64,000 bases of DNA, from contig OY282558.1 of the NCBI GenBank assembly GCA_958295665.1, positions 17,111,409 to 17,175,408 of the forward strand, in the 5' to 3' direction. The position numbers and the translations under genes are program-made. The notes under the pieces were generated by a model. That model did no database searches. It was not told where the DNA came from and saw only the letters and a program-made list of their open reading frames with translations. This DNA is from Tipula vernalis (Eukaryota > Arthropoda > Insecta > Diptera > Tipulidae). This document shows, in pieces, positions 23,561 through 39,125 of the stretch (position 1 is its first letter; each line of letters opens with the position of its first letter).

Positions 23561-24280
23561 TTACATTAAAATCCTTGTAGCCAGACTAGGAGGAACCAAA
23601 AAAACTAATAAAATTCTATAACTTATTTTAGATTTAACCTTAAGTTAATAGTTGTATAGTGAAGTGGGACAGACTTTTTAATAAAACCGCTTTATTCTCT
23701 TGGTCTACAATAAATGAAGTCCCTTTGTATGATCGAAACGTTTGCTGAATTGTTATCGGAGTATTGATACCACATTGCTTCCATTATTAGTGTTAAATAT
23801 CCCAAATAAACAAGTTTAATTACAATTTTGAAGCGTTGGTATTTTGATATAATTCAGCTCGAATGGAATTCGCTAAAACGAAGAAGAATTGTAGAATTGA
23901 ATTGTGAAAAATTACATTTTTAGAAAGAAATTTAAAAATGTTGTTAATATATTGTATGTATTAGGCAAATTAATGTCCGATTTCACAGTTATATAATGTT
24001 CCCTTCCTCTCTTACATATTTTAATTGCGGTTTGTGTTCGTTTGTCTAGCTGCAACAGGTAACTTCTTGTAAGCAGTGGGGAAATTACAAATTTCGATCC
24101 CCCGCAATATTTTTCTGGCCCCTAAAAGTGCTTATTGTACCTATGAACAAGTAAAGCTTTTCAGTTAAAAACTTATTTCTTCCTATTGTATAGTCTGGCG
24201 TTAATTAAAAGTATCTGATTTCGAGAGTAGATAACATGAAACGTCTTGCAACTCAATGCTACGACGATTTAATTTGAAAA
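23560..24280. other. AT-rich stretch, nothing recognised
   Basis: No convincing ORF, inverted repeat or family signature seen. Confidence 0.3.
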
Positions 24281-26590
24281 ATATCAAGAATTTGGAAATA
24301 ATCTCAGAAATGTTTTCAAATATCCCTGAAAGTTCTCAAATATCGAATTATCCGTAAGTTTTGTTAAAATAACTGTATAAGCATAAAATATGTAGTTGCA
24401 AAAATTGTTAATAAGTTTTAAGTTTTAAGTTTGATAATTAATTTAAACAAGTTTTGATTTTAACTTATTAACTTTGAACGTTGAGCCTTTTTCATATTTT
24501 TAGGGTTTTGCCTTGGTTTTTGCTAAAAAGTTTTATGCATTTGCAAAAAAATCAAGAACTTTTAATTTAATAAACTTTCAATTATCAAAGCTTTTTTAAC
24601 CAAACGGTGACGGCATTTGGGCTAAAATTTAGAATATTTGTTATCAAAGTTAATCATCAATCATCAAAAGCTTTTAGTTTTAAACGGTTTTCAAACCAAA
24701 CCATTTACCCACCTCTAATTAATAATATAAAGGAAGGTGGTATTTTAGAATAAATTTAAAGTGTTTATGTTCAATGAGCTTTAAGCTTGATAATTAATTT
24801 ATACCTTTTGGGTTTGAACTTAACATTTGTGGGCATTTTCATATTTTCAGGTTTTTGTTAAATTGTTTCATTCATTGATTGATTGATTTGATTGATTTGA
24901 AATGGACGATCAAGCATTAAGCAAGTCTCCCGTATTATAAATGCGAATACCACACCACTATACCCACGTTACAACACGACACCATAACTCTCCCTTACCA
25001 AGGAAATATGTATCATCATATTCAGCTTTTCATGAAGCCAAACATAACAATATTCACCCAGTAAAGAAAGGCGCCACATCGATAACCACATAAGTCTAAT
25101 AGTTTGATATCCGCCCTAGGCCAGGCAGCCATCGTACACCTTTTTAGGTTTTTGTTAAATTGTTTAATGAGCAAAAACTATATTTTGCAAAATATATCAA
25201 GAACTATTAGTTATTAGAGCTTTTAATAGAAAAGCTTTCAAAACCAAATCATTTTATTCAGAAATTCGAGTTTACAAAGGGTAACGGAATTTAGAGATGA
25301 TTTAGTATATTTATCCTCAATGTTAATTACCAAGAGCTTTTAGTCAAACCAAGCCATTTTACTAGGAACCTGCTATAATTATATAAGGTTTCGTTTATCG
25401 AAGCTTTTTGAATCAAATCACTTTACTCAGAAATTTGGTATTGTAAAGGGCGACGGAATTTTGGGATAAATTTAGAATATTTGTTAACAATTAGGCTTGA
25501 TAATTAATTTATACCATGTATTTGGGTTTAAGCTTAACATTTCTGAGCCTTTTCATAAGTTCAGATTTTTGTTAAAATGTTTTATGTACAGAAAATATGT
25601 ATTTTCAAAACGTTTCAAAAGCTTTTAGTTTTAAGAGCTTTCACTGATAGAAAATTTTTAAACAATTTATCTCAAAATTGCGTTACCCTTTGTAACGGAA
25701 TTTTGATATAAATTAAGAATGTTTGTTTCCAATGAACTTTAAGATTGATAATTAATTTATTCATTTTGGGTTTGAACTTAACATTTGTGAGCCTTTTCAT
25801 AATTTGAGGTTTGTGATAAAGTGTTTTAGCTAAATCATTTACTTTTTATTCTGAAATTTATTTATCTCTCTTTAAAGGTGGAATTTTGGAATAAATTTAG
25901 AATATTTGTTTTCAATAAGCTTTAAGCTTGACAATTAATTCATACTTTTCGGTTTAAATTTAACATTTTTAAGCATTTAAATAATTTTAAGTTTTAAATA
26001 AAATCTTTCATGAGGATAAATTATGTAATTGAATAAATTGTGAAGAGCTTAAGTTTTAAGAGCTTCCACTTATCGCTTTTTAAACAATCCATTTTACTTC
26101 GAAATTTGATTATAAACCTAAGGGATGACGGAATTTTGGATTTAGGATTTAGAATATTTGTGTTCAATGTAAATTATGAAAGCTTTTAGCTTTAAGAGCT
26201 TTTCAAACCAAACCATTTTACTTTTTAATTTTATATTATTAAGGAAGGCAGTATTTTATGATTAATTTAGAGTATTTGTTTTCAATGAGCTTTAAGCTTG
26301 ATAATTTATTTATACTTTCTCGGTAATTTTTGTGCCTTTCCATATATTCCATGTATTTGCAAGAAATGTCAAGAACTTTTAGTTTTAAGAGCTATCACTT
26401 ATCGAAGCTTTTCAACTCAAATCATTTTACTCAGAAAGGGTGTTTTCTCAATGTAAATATCCTTCATCCGATTGGTTTGAACCAGAACGTGATTCATTCA
26501 AATTGCCTGAAATAAAACGAATCTTATATATAAATATAAGATATATTCTTGAAAGTTCTCAATAATCAAATTATCTGTAAGTATGTAAAA
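24280..26590 (+). repeat. diverged tandem array, units ~200-400 bp
   Basis: A block GAGCTTTAAGCTTGATAATT followed by a TTTGGGTTTGAACTTAAC-like and AGCCTTTTCATA-like segment recurs near 24420, 24775, 25490, 25725, 25910 and 26285. Between these lie AAGCTTTT.AACCAAACCATTTTACT and GA.GGAATTTTGG.ATAAATTTAGA blocks. Copies are strongly diverged with indels. Related edge sequence (TGAAAGTTCTCAA..ATC.AATTATC) occurs at 24330 and 26550. No coding function is evident. Confidence 0.6.
24869..25145 (-). mobile_element. short retroposon (SINE or 5'-truncated LINE) with 20-bp target duplication
   Basis: A 277-bp insertion into the tandem array is flanked by the identical 20-mer AGGTTTTTGTTAAATTGTTT at 24849-24868 and 25146-25165. 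Read on the minus strand it ends in a simple tail of AATC/AAATC repeats (24869-24900), as expected of target-primed reverse transcription. I see no RNA polymerase III A/B boxes and no recognisable ORF, so SINE versus truncated LINE is open. Confidence 0.8.
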
Positions 26591-26835
26591 CCAAAGGAAA
26601 CCATATATATATGCCAATCACTGCCACGTACAACGTAAATAATCTGGACATTCTTGAATAATTTTGAATAACCTAAAGGAGATTGGAAAAATATCGAATT
26701 TTTGGCATCTCAACAAATTTTTTAAATATCACTATTTAGATTTATATGTGTAACTCTGCAAGTTCTTTAAACTCAAAACTAAGCGCAGAACATTTATTTA
26801 TTTTTTTATTAAAAGCGATTAAAAAATGTGCGGGT

Positions 26836-28310
26836 TTAAACTAAGAAGTACCTGCGATTAGCTACGCTGATAAATCCAGGAGCAGAAAGGAAGTTTCTGT
26901 AATTATTACGAATGTCGTAAACAGTAGTTAATTTTAGAATTCTGTGCCCACTTCTAGAGAAAAATAATTTTAAAATTTTAATATAGGTGTTGCAAAGGTA
27001 AAATTTTACAAGCCATACAAATTGGCCAAGAACGATCGCGACGACTCTTATAAAACATAACATGTACATTGTATGTTTGCAAAATGTATAAAGGTTCCAA
27101 TGTATTCATATAAACCCCACCCCAACAAGGTAATCCATAGGAAAGCCTAGATTCAAAACATGCATGATAAAAATTCAATAAAACGCCAATAGCATCCATA
27201 TGCAAACCTAGATATATAAAATTATAAACAGGTTCAATTGGAATGCAAAGATTGCTACAATTCACTAAATTACAATTCCTCACTTGGCAAACAATCTCTG
27301 GAACATAACTCGAATATGGATCGCCAGCCAATCTAAAAAACATAATTTTAGTTTTCTCACTTAAAATCTTGGAATGATCATCAAACCAAGATCGCAATGT
27401 ATTCATATCAGAATTAATATTGTTGGATGTTTCAGAAGTACTTGAACATCAACAAAAATAATTCTGGCTTTCAAATCCAAATTAAATATAGAATTTATAT
27501 AAACTAAAAATAACACAGGACCGAGGACCGAACCTTATTTTATTTTACTTTATTCTGCCTTGAACAGCATGCTAAACGAATTATCAATTTTAACTTTAAA
27601 AACCCTGTTGCGAAGATATCATTTAAATCATAGAAACGGCGCACCTCTAAAACCACACTTGTAAAGTTTTCGTAAAAGTAAATTATGATCTACCATGTCA
27701 TAAGTCCTCTTAATATCATTAAAAACAGCACCAACACACTTTTTCCCGTGTAAATTAATAAAAACCCCATTCAAAAATCAATTAAAGCTGACTCAGTATT
27801 TTTTCCAGGCCTAAAACCATACCTATTGACAATTATTTAAAATATTGTATTTAGAAAAGAAGGTATCAACCCGAAATTTTAACGCCTTTTAAAGAATTTT
27901 CATAATAATGGGCTGTAAAGATATAGGACGATGATTATCCTTAAGCAGTTTATCACCCTTTTTAAATAACGGAATTATAACTGTGGTTTTCAAACTATCA
28001 GAAACACTGCCATTCAAAAAATTTTGATTGATAAAATATACCAAAATTGGCGATATAATATCTAGCTTTTAGCATATTGGATTAGATAGACTAGATTTTA
28101 AACCATTAACTATACGAAGAATTTCAGTACTGTCCACAGGATTAATAAAAAAATTTTCTGAGATGATGACTTCACTATGATTATGAAAAGACATATTATT
28201 AAACAAACAATTGGTTGTTCTTAGGTTAAACGCAATGTTAGAACAATACAAACCAAAATCATCAGCAATAGATTCACAATCCGTAAGAATTACCGAATCA
28301 CTAGACATAA
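26836..28310 (-). pseudogene. CR1-like reverse transcriptase
   Basis: From high to low coordinate: linker (CESIADDFGLYCSNIAFNLR), a YGFRPGKNTESALIDF motif (about 27830), FNDIKRTYDMVDHNLLLRKL (about 27710) with the first catalytic Asp, SVLGPVLFLVYINSIFNLDL (about 27510), then FVDVQVLL where an FADD-type active site is expected, so the second motif appears lost. The thumb and end read WFDDHSKILSEKTKIMFF and FFSRSGHRILKL. Stops and shifts throughout. Confidence 0.75.
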
Positions 28311-28449
28311 TTTTATCAACATAATTAACAACCCTATATCACCTAAAAGTTGATTAACAACCGACCATGTCTTCTTACTATCTTTACCACAGTGTTGAAA
28401 TTTATTGTGGTAATAAGTGAACTTGTCAGAAATAATTCTATCATCGACT

Positions 28450-29030
28450 TTTTAGCATAGTTTAAGAAAATATTTCTGAAGCCCTTTATTTGTGGGATGC
28501 TTCTTACACTTATTACTAATTTTATTCTTCTTAGCCATTAAAGTTATCAAATTAAACGAGATCCAGGGTTCCAGTTTATGTTTAGATTTATGTTGAATGA
28601 CATTAGAAAAACATGAATCAGATATGGAGTTAACCAAAGAAAGTAATCGTGACAAAATGACAACCGGATCACTTTCATCGAATAAACTAGAAAAATGAAA
28701 CGAAGAGATTTTAGTAGAAAACACAAAATATCAAACCTACGAGCATTCGCGGACACAGCATTTTTCCTTAAGACACTAGCAGTGCTATTTATTTGTAACA
28801 CTACATTGATTAAATGATGATCCGATAACAGCAAATTATATAAGGATGCAGAAACACTACAAGAATAATCAGTACGAACAAAACAATGATCAATACATGA
28901 CGAAGAATAGTTTGTTATTCTAGTAGGTTTATTAATTAACGAATGTAGGCCTGTAGGCAAAATCTCCCACAATAATAACATTTTTGTTTCTAATATTCTT
29001 AATAAAATCAGAAAATTCACTAACAAAAAT
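28450..29030 (-). pseudogene. CR1-like APE endonuclease, C-terminal part
   Basis: GLHSLINKPTRITNYSSSCI followed by DHCFVR, and LYNLLLSDHHLINVVLQI, match the APE-type endonuclease that nicks target DNA; the DH of LLLSDHH is a catalytic pair. The N-terminal half with other active-site residues is missing. A frameshift near 28750 leads into the EN-RT linker (SDPVVILSRLLSLVNSISDS). Confidence 0.7.
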
Positions 29031-29139
29031 TGAAACTGGAACGAATTGCAAACGATATTGAACTGCCATTATTACTAGTTACACCATAATTAATGCTAAG
29101 ATCACAAAAATTAATCGTTTACCGATAATTTGGTTTTCA

Positions 29140-29531
29140 GCTTCCAGTTTATTGATTGATTGATTTACATTGACATAACGGTCAATTTTTTATAATCATC
29201 AATAATTTGTTCAAATTGTTTTTAAGTTTCATCATATTTATTAGCCAAAAATATTTGCGATTTATGTACTTCGAGAACAACTGTAGTAAGTTTATCTACC
29301 AACAACACAGCACAAAGTTTTACATTCCAAGCAACAATAGCAAAAGGAAGCGGAGGCTACAGTCACTAAAATAGCACCAAACAGCTTCTTACAACCAGAA
29401 TGAAACAGGCCATCACAGTTACCACATTTCAAATAACCTCTACACTGACCAAAATCTTTACTACATATAGTATGTATATTACACAATAGATTAGCAGCTA
29501 AATTGTCTGTACCACGTTTTTTATAAGGCAT
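29140..29531 (-). pseudogene. CR1-like ORF1 (PHD finger and coiled coil)
   Basis: Starts at ATG 29531 with MPYKKRGTDN. Cys/His residues follow the pattern of GYLKCGNCDGLFHSGCKKLF and FCYCC, a PHD-type finger as in ORF1 of many insect CR1-group elements. After a stop at 29292 the frame continues with a helical stretch (KYDE, FEQIIDDYKK, then SINKLEAENQIIGKR), a likely coiled coil. ORF1 proteins bind element RNA. It is truncated by the junction with endonuclease sequence near 29100. Confidence 0.7.
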
Positions 29532-33574
<4,043 letters not shown>

Positions 33575-34080
33575 CTCCATCCATACAAAAAGACTAAAAG
33601 ACTAGTTAGTGCGTTTTTGAATTTTTGCAATTTGTAAAGGAAACTTTGTAGATGTGCCTAACTATTGTTCTTCTACATAGCCTCGAAAACAAGTTATTTT
33701 ACTTTGATCAGAACAATTTACCCCAATTTTTTAAAATTTCCCAACCTCAAAGATTTCTCCCGTAACAGGATATTTTTCACTTAGAGTTATTTTGAATGGA
33801 TAGTGCGATAATCCAAGATTATATTTAACTTTAGATTATCTACGAGCATTTGTAACAGTAAAACACCAGACATCGAGTAACACCGCACTTAAGACCACTG
33901 CTGTTTCGTCGGATAATCAAAAATTTGTTTTAACCTGCATGTCCAGCGTGTGCATTTGGGCTAAGGACTTAAATATATCAATATGATTTAATTATTATAT
34001 GCTTTTTAATAGTATTGTTGCATTTAAAAATTTCAACTTTGGCTTTCTTATAGAATATTTTTAACTATAATAAATTAAAC
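33575..34080. other. AT-rich stretch, nothing recognised
   Basis: No coding or repeat signature seen. Confidence 0.3.
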
Positions 34081-34083
34081 CTT

Positions 34084-34592
34084 GCAGATTTTATTCATCA
34101 TTTTTGCCCAATCGACCTTTCGAGTCTTTTTTTTTTGGTTTTAATCTATGCAATCTGTTCTAGGGCTCAAGGCACTCCCAACTAGACCAAAAAAAAAAAA
34201 AAAAAAATTACATTATGTTAAATATGAGCGGTTCAATAAAATATTATACTACGAGTAAGTACGTAACTCTCGTTACCTGTCAACTAATGAACTTAAAAGC
34301 ACATTTAAATTTTCAAAATTGTACTTGTGTTTTATCGTACTCTATAATACTACTTTACAATATTAATATAACTCTATAAAATGTAATTACATTTATTATA
34401 CATACATAATAATAGTAAAATTCAAATATACTTTTGTGTTTATTAGGTGACATGTAACGAAAGTTTCGTACTAAGTATTTTTTGATTGTAACGCCCATAT
34501 TTTACATAATGTAATTTTATAATAAAATTGTTACCCTGATGATGACTTGAAAAGTCGAAACCTGGGAAAAAATGATGAATACAATCTACCTC
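34084..34592. repeat. imperfect inverted repeat pair enclosing ~420 bp
   Basis: 34084-34126 read on the minus strand (GTCGATTGGGCAAAAATGAT followed by GAATAAAATCTGC) pairs with 34553-34592 on the plus strand (GTCGAAACCTGGG, then AAAAAATGATGAATACAATC). The match covers about 35 bp with several mismatches. The right copy directly follows a CTGATGA...GAAAC motif. It may be the remains of a retroelement with inverted terminal modules; no family is established. Confidence 0.45.
34536..34561 (+). other. hammerhead-like core motif
   Basis: CTGATGA (34536-34542) is followed by one extra T, a 5-bp hairpin GACTT-GAA-AAGTC (34544-34556) and GAAAC (34557-34561). This matches the conserved core of hammerhead ribozymes (CUGAUGA, stem II, GAAA). 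The unpaired T between core and stem II is atypical, and I could not find convincing stems I and III with a cleavage site, so activity is unproven. Hammerhead motifs are known in Penelope-like and other eukaryotic retroelements. Confidence 0.3.
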
Positions 34593-34698
34593 TATTAAAT
34601 CTATTTCTATCGATCTAGTTAGTTGAACGTTGACATTTTGATGTATGGTCCATTTGATTATTCTTATTATTAAACCCAAACATTTTTATTTTTGCAGG

Positions 34699-34964
34699 TA
34701 GATGAATCAATAAAAGAGATCACCCAAAAAACTAAGCAGTCGCAGCCGTACCTGATATGTTTGTCGGAGAATGAGTTAAGCCACGAAGGAATATTCTACG
34801 TTATAATAGATTCACAGTCAATTTCGTTGGGCTACAAAACTTTCTTAAGGGCCTTCGACATACTTTTTAAAATTTTTTATGTTTTTGGGTTGAAGTTTCC
34901 GCGAAACTGTTTATATTTTTATAATTTCATAAAAGTATATTTTTTTTTTAAATTAAAGGTGTGA
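34699..34964 (+). CDS. candidate 3'-terminal exon of an uncharacterised gene
   Basis: A strong acceptor (TTTTTATTTTTGCAG ending at 34697) precedes an open frame of about 88 codons starting VDESIKEITQ and ending TGA at 34962. It reads QSQPYLICLSENELS, FYVIIDSQSISLGYKTF and LRAFDILFKIFYVFGLKFP, with a tail rich in Phe, Tyr and Lys. The patterned hydrophobics look like a real domain. I have a recollection of similar C-terminal segments in uncharacterised animal proteins, but cannot name the family. A poly(A)-signal-like AAATAAAAAA lies near 35070. Upstream exons were not found. Confidence 0.45.
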
Positions 34965-36750
34965 TTCCGACCCCTCGAGCGCCGAAGCTTTATAATAATT
35001 TATGTGCAGAATATGCAGAACAGCTTCTCTAAAGCTTTGTAATTTTTTGTATTTGAATTAAAAAATAATTGAAATAAAAAATATCTAATTAAAATAAAAT
35101 CTAAACACGTTTTTTTATTATTTAAATTTATTTAGACAACCATCTAGTAGAATCAAGGGATAATCTAGTAAAAATTGATGACGTAGCATTAACTAGAATT
35201 CTGCTAAAGCATATCGTTTTTTTCCGATTATTTTACTAGAGCTTTAGTAGAATAAATCCAGGAAATCTTATACTTGTGCAAGAAAATCTAGTATTCGATT
35301 TTAGTTGAAATCTGATTAAAAAACAGTATTTCTCATACGTCGGTGGCAGCTTATTTTATCCAAACAGCTATAACTTTCAATAGAAAGATCAAAAGGCAGG
35401 CACAACATGCAATACTGAAAATCAATTGGTATGAACTAACGCACTCTTTAATAAAATCGACCTGAGGCACACAGCATTAGTATACAGGAACTTATTGATT
35501 CTGAGAATTCTATTAGGTTTAAAAGTTTCCAATATTTGCAAAATACATCTAGATATTATATGCCCTTACTTTTTCTTATGGCCTGAAGATTTCCATGCTC
35601 CTTTCTCCTCTCAGTTGCGGAAATTTAGAGAAGATTTTTTTTGACGCGATAAAATTCTACCTTGACCAAAATTTTATAACAATTGGTTCCTGAAAGTGTA
35701 AACTCTTATATTCAAAGGAAAAACTATCGAAACTGTAAATCTTGGTCTATAGATTTCCCAATACACCCTTTAGATTACATCATTATATGATCTTACTAAT
35801 TTCGATTCATTTTATACCGAAAAAATATTTATTTCATCATTAAACAGATAAAAATCTTAAAATTATTAAATTTCTAATAAATAAAATAAGAAACCCGGAT
35901 AAAAAAAGGATCGTTGGTGTAATTTCCGTTTTTCCCTTTTTACTGTTAAACACAAACTATTTAACACACAATAAAAATAAAACTGGAAAAAATACTTAAC
36001 TATTCTGTACGATAGTTTAAAGAATGGTCTTGAAGAAGAAGTGGAAATGAGAAAAACAAAAGGATATACGTACATACATATATAATGAATTATTATACGA
36101 GTTCATATCTATATCGAGTAGAAAACGAAAAAAACTTGGAAAATATGGGAAAAAGGATGGAAACGATTGGATGACTCGGGATGATATATAAAAATAATTT
36201 CTGGCGATGAACAGCAAAAAGAAGCAACAAAAAAAAATTCCGATTATTTTTATGTATGCGTGCATGTTCTATTTCACATCGGGTTTGTACTTTTTTTTTG
36301 GCTGAGGGGTGGTGAAAATTTATTTATTATTAGTACAGGGAAAATTTTAAGTTCTCTATGTAATATGGTGTAAATTGAGTGGGGTGGAATTTTTCTTTTA
36401 AATCCACTTACGTACTTTATACTTACGTAGATTTTCAGTGTGATGATTTTTTATTATCGCGTGATAACATTTTTTTCTACTCCATGGTGTACTTTCAATA
36501 TGTACTTAACGTGCAATTAATTAAAAAAATGTTTTGATGAAATATTGAAAATTTATAGGGATTTTGTTTATGTGTTTATGCGTTATTCCCCTTTTTTATA
36601 AAAATACTGGGGCAAGAGTTTATGGTAAATTAAAGTTTAATCTGTATGGGAAATGATTTAATATGAACGTGCATCAGTTTCAATGGTGGATGTCATAAAA
36701 TTGTTTTTTTTAATAAATATAAATCTTTCCAGGAAGTTAAGTTATTAAAG
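34965..36750. other. AT-rich stretch, nothing recognised
   Basis: 35140-35330 has several TCTAGTA / CTAGTAGAAT phrases, possibly a decayed short repeat. No genes are supported. Confidence 0.3.
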
Positions 36751-37733
36751 CTGCAGAATGACACACAGATGGTTAAGAAATGTAGAAATAAGCCTAAGTG
36801 AAATTCGTTCGACACCCGAATTGAATGTTAAAGTAAACCGAATTCTAATGCAAAATAAAAGTAAAAATTAAAATCAAAGATTACTGGAGGAAGAAGCTGC
36901 ATTTATAGTCAAAATTTAAGTTAAATTTTAAATCAAAATCAAAGCAAAAGTATTAAAAGTGAAGGTAAAGAGATCAAGTTATAGGCAGTTTATTGGCGAA
37001 ATCAATGTCCCCAAATATGAAGCTATATATTGGAAGTCGACATATTTAAATTTCTAATATCGCCACTTCCAGAAAATCGAAGGTATAAAGCTAGACAGTT
37101 GAAATCAAAAGAAATCTCGAAACCAAAAATAGAGTAGATGGCAAGCGGAAGACGAAGGCCAGTAAATCAATGTCAAGATAAACAGATTTCTAAGGTGAGG
37201 TCAAAGGCTAATTCAAAATTAAGCGGTAATCGCAGCAGCAATATAAAGTCAATTTAATATAAAGTCGATGACAAATCGAATGATTGAATGTAAAAGTGGA
37301 ATTGAAATTGTATAATCATAGTGAAGACAAAGAATAATTTGAAAAAAGTCTGGAGTAGATTTCAAAGACCAAATGAAAGTCGAAATCAAAGCCTGAAACG
37401 TAATAAAATGTATATATAAAATGAAGACGAATAAAAGGCAAATCGCAGACAAATTCAAACAAACAGTTTACACAAAGGTCGTATACTCAAAGAAAAACTG
37501 TAAATGAGCTTTGAAATTAAATCAAAGCCCGATGATTCATTGCCGAAGCCAATATCTCAATTATTGAGATCAACTTAAAGGCATCTAAATATTAAATCAA
37601 AATCGAAATCAAAAGTATTTCGGTTCACAGATTTTTACTTTAAGACAATTGAATTTAAATCAAAATCACATATTAGAAATCAAAAGCAATCTCTGAACCG
37701 ACATCAAATTCAATGACAAAAAAAAAAAATCAG
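36751..37733 (+). repeat. AAATCAAAGTC-rich low-complexity field, left part
   Basis: Short phrases of the type AAATCAAA, AAAGTCGAAATC and TCAAAGCAAAAG recur without a fixed period. The same composition resumes at 41220-41950 and 45450-45690, so one field has been split by a gypsy and a copia insertion. Confidence 0.6.
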
Positions 37734-37741
37734 AAAACTCG

Positions 37742-37845
37742 TGTTCTGGTTAAGCTATTCAGATATATGTAATTCTTTTTCTTTTTCAGAGTGCCCACTT
37801 GACAAAACTAAAATACAGTGAGACCACTGATACATATACATTACA
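37742..37845 (-). repeat. gypsy 3' LTR
   Basis: Pairs with 41102-41205. On the element strand it begins TGTAATGTATATG and ends CCAGAACA. The 104-bp length is short for gypsy. About 7 mismatches between the two LTRs imply an old insertion. Confidence 0.85.
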
Positions 37846-37896
37846 ACTCCCGTCACTTAAAGATAATTTTATAAATTCAACCTGTTTGGGGGTTTC

Positions 37897-39125
37897 TTAA
37901 CACGTATATTGGGCGAGAATGAACAACTCGTTCATCACACAACTCATTATCAAATCCATAAAACGGTTCATTCGATTCATTAAATGAATCTTCGCGGAAA
38001 CTATTCCCTCGCTCGATTGTGTCCGAACATCTCCAAAATTATTTTTAATTACTTTGTCATTATTATTAAACAAATGTTTACTTCTTACATCCTCACGACT
38101 ACCAATGCCGCTCGGCTCACCAATCAATGCATCAGAATTTTGAACGGATATTGTATTTCCATTATTACGAAGTATTTGATTTAGATGACGTTTGACTTTC
38201 TTACCATTTTCAAGCTTACACAAATATGTCCTAGAACCCAAAACTTTAAAAGCCCTAGCCGGCATCCATGCTTTTTCGTTTGGATTTCTGTAATCTCTAA
38301 CCACTACACTCTCCATGAGCCTGAATCTAGCTGTGCGCCTTCCTTTATAATTTTGGACTTGTTTCGCCAAACTCGAATGAATACTCCGACTAGCTTTAGT
38401 ATTATCACAACTTGGTGTACTTAACGGGTTAATCAAATCGAATCTTGTCTTAATGTTCCTTCCAAACATTATAAAAGCAGGCGACTCGCCAGTTGAACAA
38501 TGCTTTGAGACACGATAGTCAAATAAATATCGCTGAACCACCATCCAAAAAATTTGGAGACTCGTTATACAAAATTGCATAATCTAAAGCTGTTGTCAAC
38601 CCTTTTTTAAAACTTTTTACAGCATTCTCCGCAGCACCATTCGATGCAGGATGCCCCGGTGGAACTGGGATGAATTTTATTGCGTTTAACTCAACGAAAT
38701 CCTTAAAAAGCTTAGATGTAAACTGAGTTTCACAATCAGAAACTATAATATCGGGTAACTTAAAACGCGCAAAAACCTCCCGCAACTTTTCTACCGTAAA
38801 CTCCGCAGTAATGACCTTTGTTTGGAAAACTTCTATCCATTTGGAAAAAGAATCAGTAACTAAAAATTAATAATTATTATTCTTGGGACCCCCGAAGTCG
38901 ACATGAATTCTTGACCAAACCTTTCCCGTATTTTCCCAGGGTTTAAGTGTGCTCTTAGCAGGATCGGGTCTGACGAACAAACATGATTGACAACCTTTAA
39001 TCAGATTTTCCAAACCCGAGTCTATCCCTGGCCACCACATATACGAACGCGCAATCGATTTGCTCTTCACTATACCTAAATGCGAAGCGTGAAGACTTTT
39101 TACAGAAGCGTTAGCAATAGTATTT
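37897..39125 (-). pseudogene. gypsy integrase
   Basis: Zinc region: SLHASHLGIVKSKSIARSYM and a CQSCLFVRPDPAK motif (39110-38940). Core: WSRIHVDFGGPK with the first Asp, IIVSDCETQFTS with the second, and HPASNGAAENAVKSFKKGL with the Glu, so the DDE triad is intact. C-terminal part: STGESPAFIMFGRNIKTRFD, then VVRDYRNPNEKAWMPARAF and LENGKKVKRHLNQILR. Breaks near 38860 and 38530. The best-preserved protein of this element. Confidence 0.88.

Larger units (their letters stand above)
26820..29531 (-). mobile_element. CR1-like non-LTR retrotransposon, defective
   Basis: On the minus strand: an ORF1 start with a PHD-type zinc finger (29531-29292) and coiled coil, a partial APE-type endonuclease (about 29030-28700), the EN-RT linker (28308-28069) and reverse transcriptase to a C-terminal RSGHR motif (26836). 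ORF1 and the endonuclease N-terminus are joined by a deletion near 29100, so the copy is internally shortened. Many frameshifts. The 3' end lies around 26800; no clear tail or target duplication found. A CR1/Jockey-group assignment fits; finer naming is not attempted. Confidence 0.8.
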
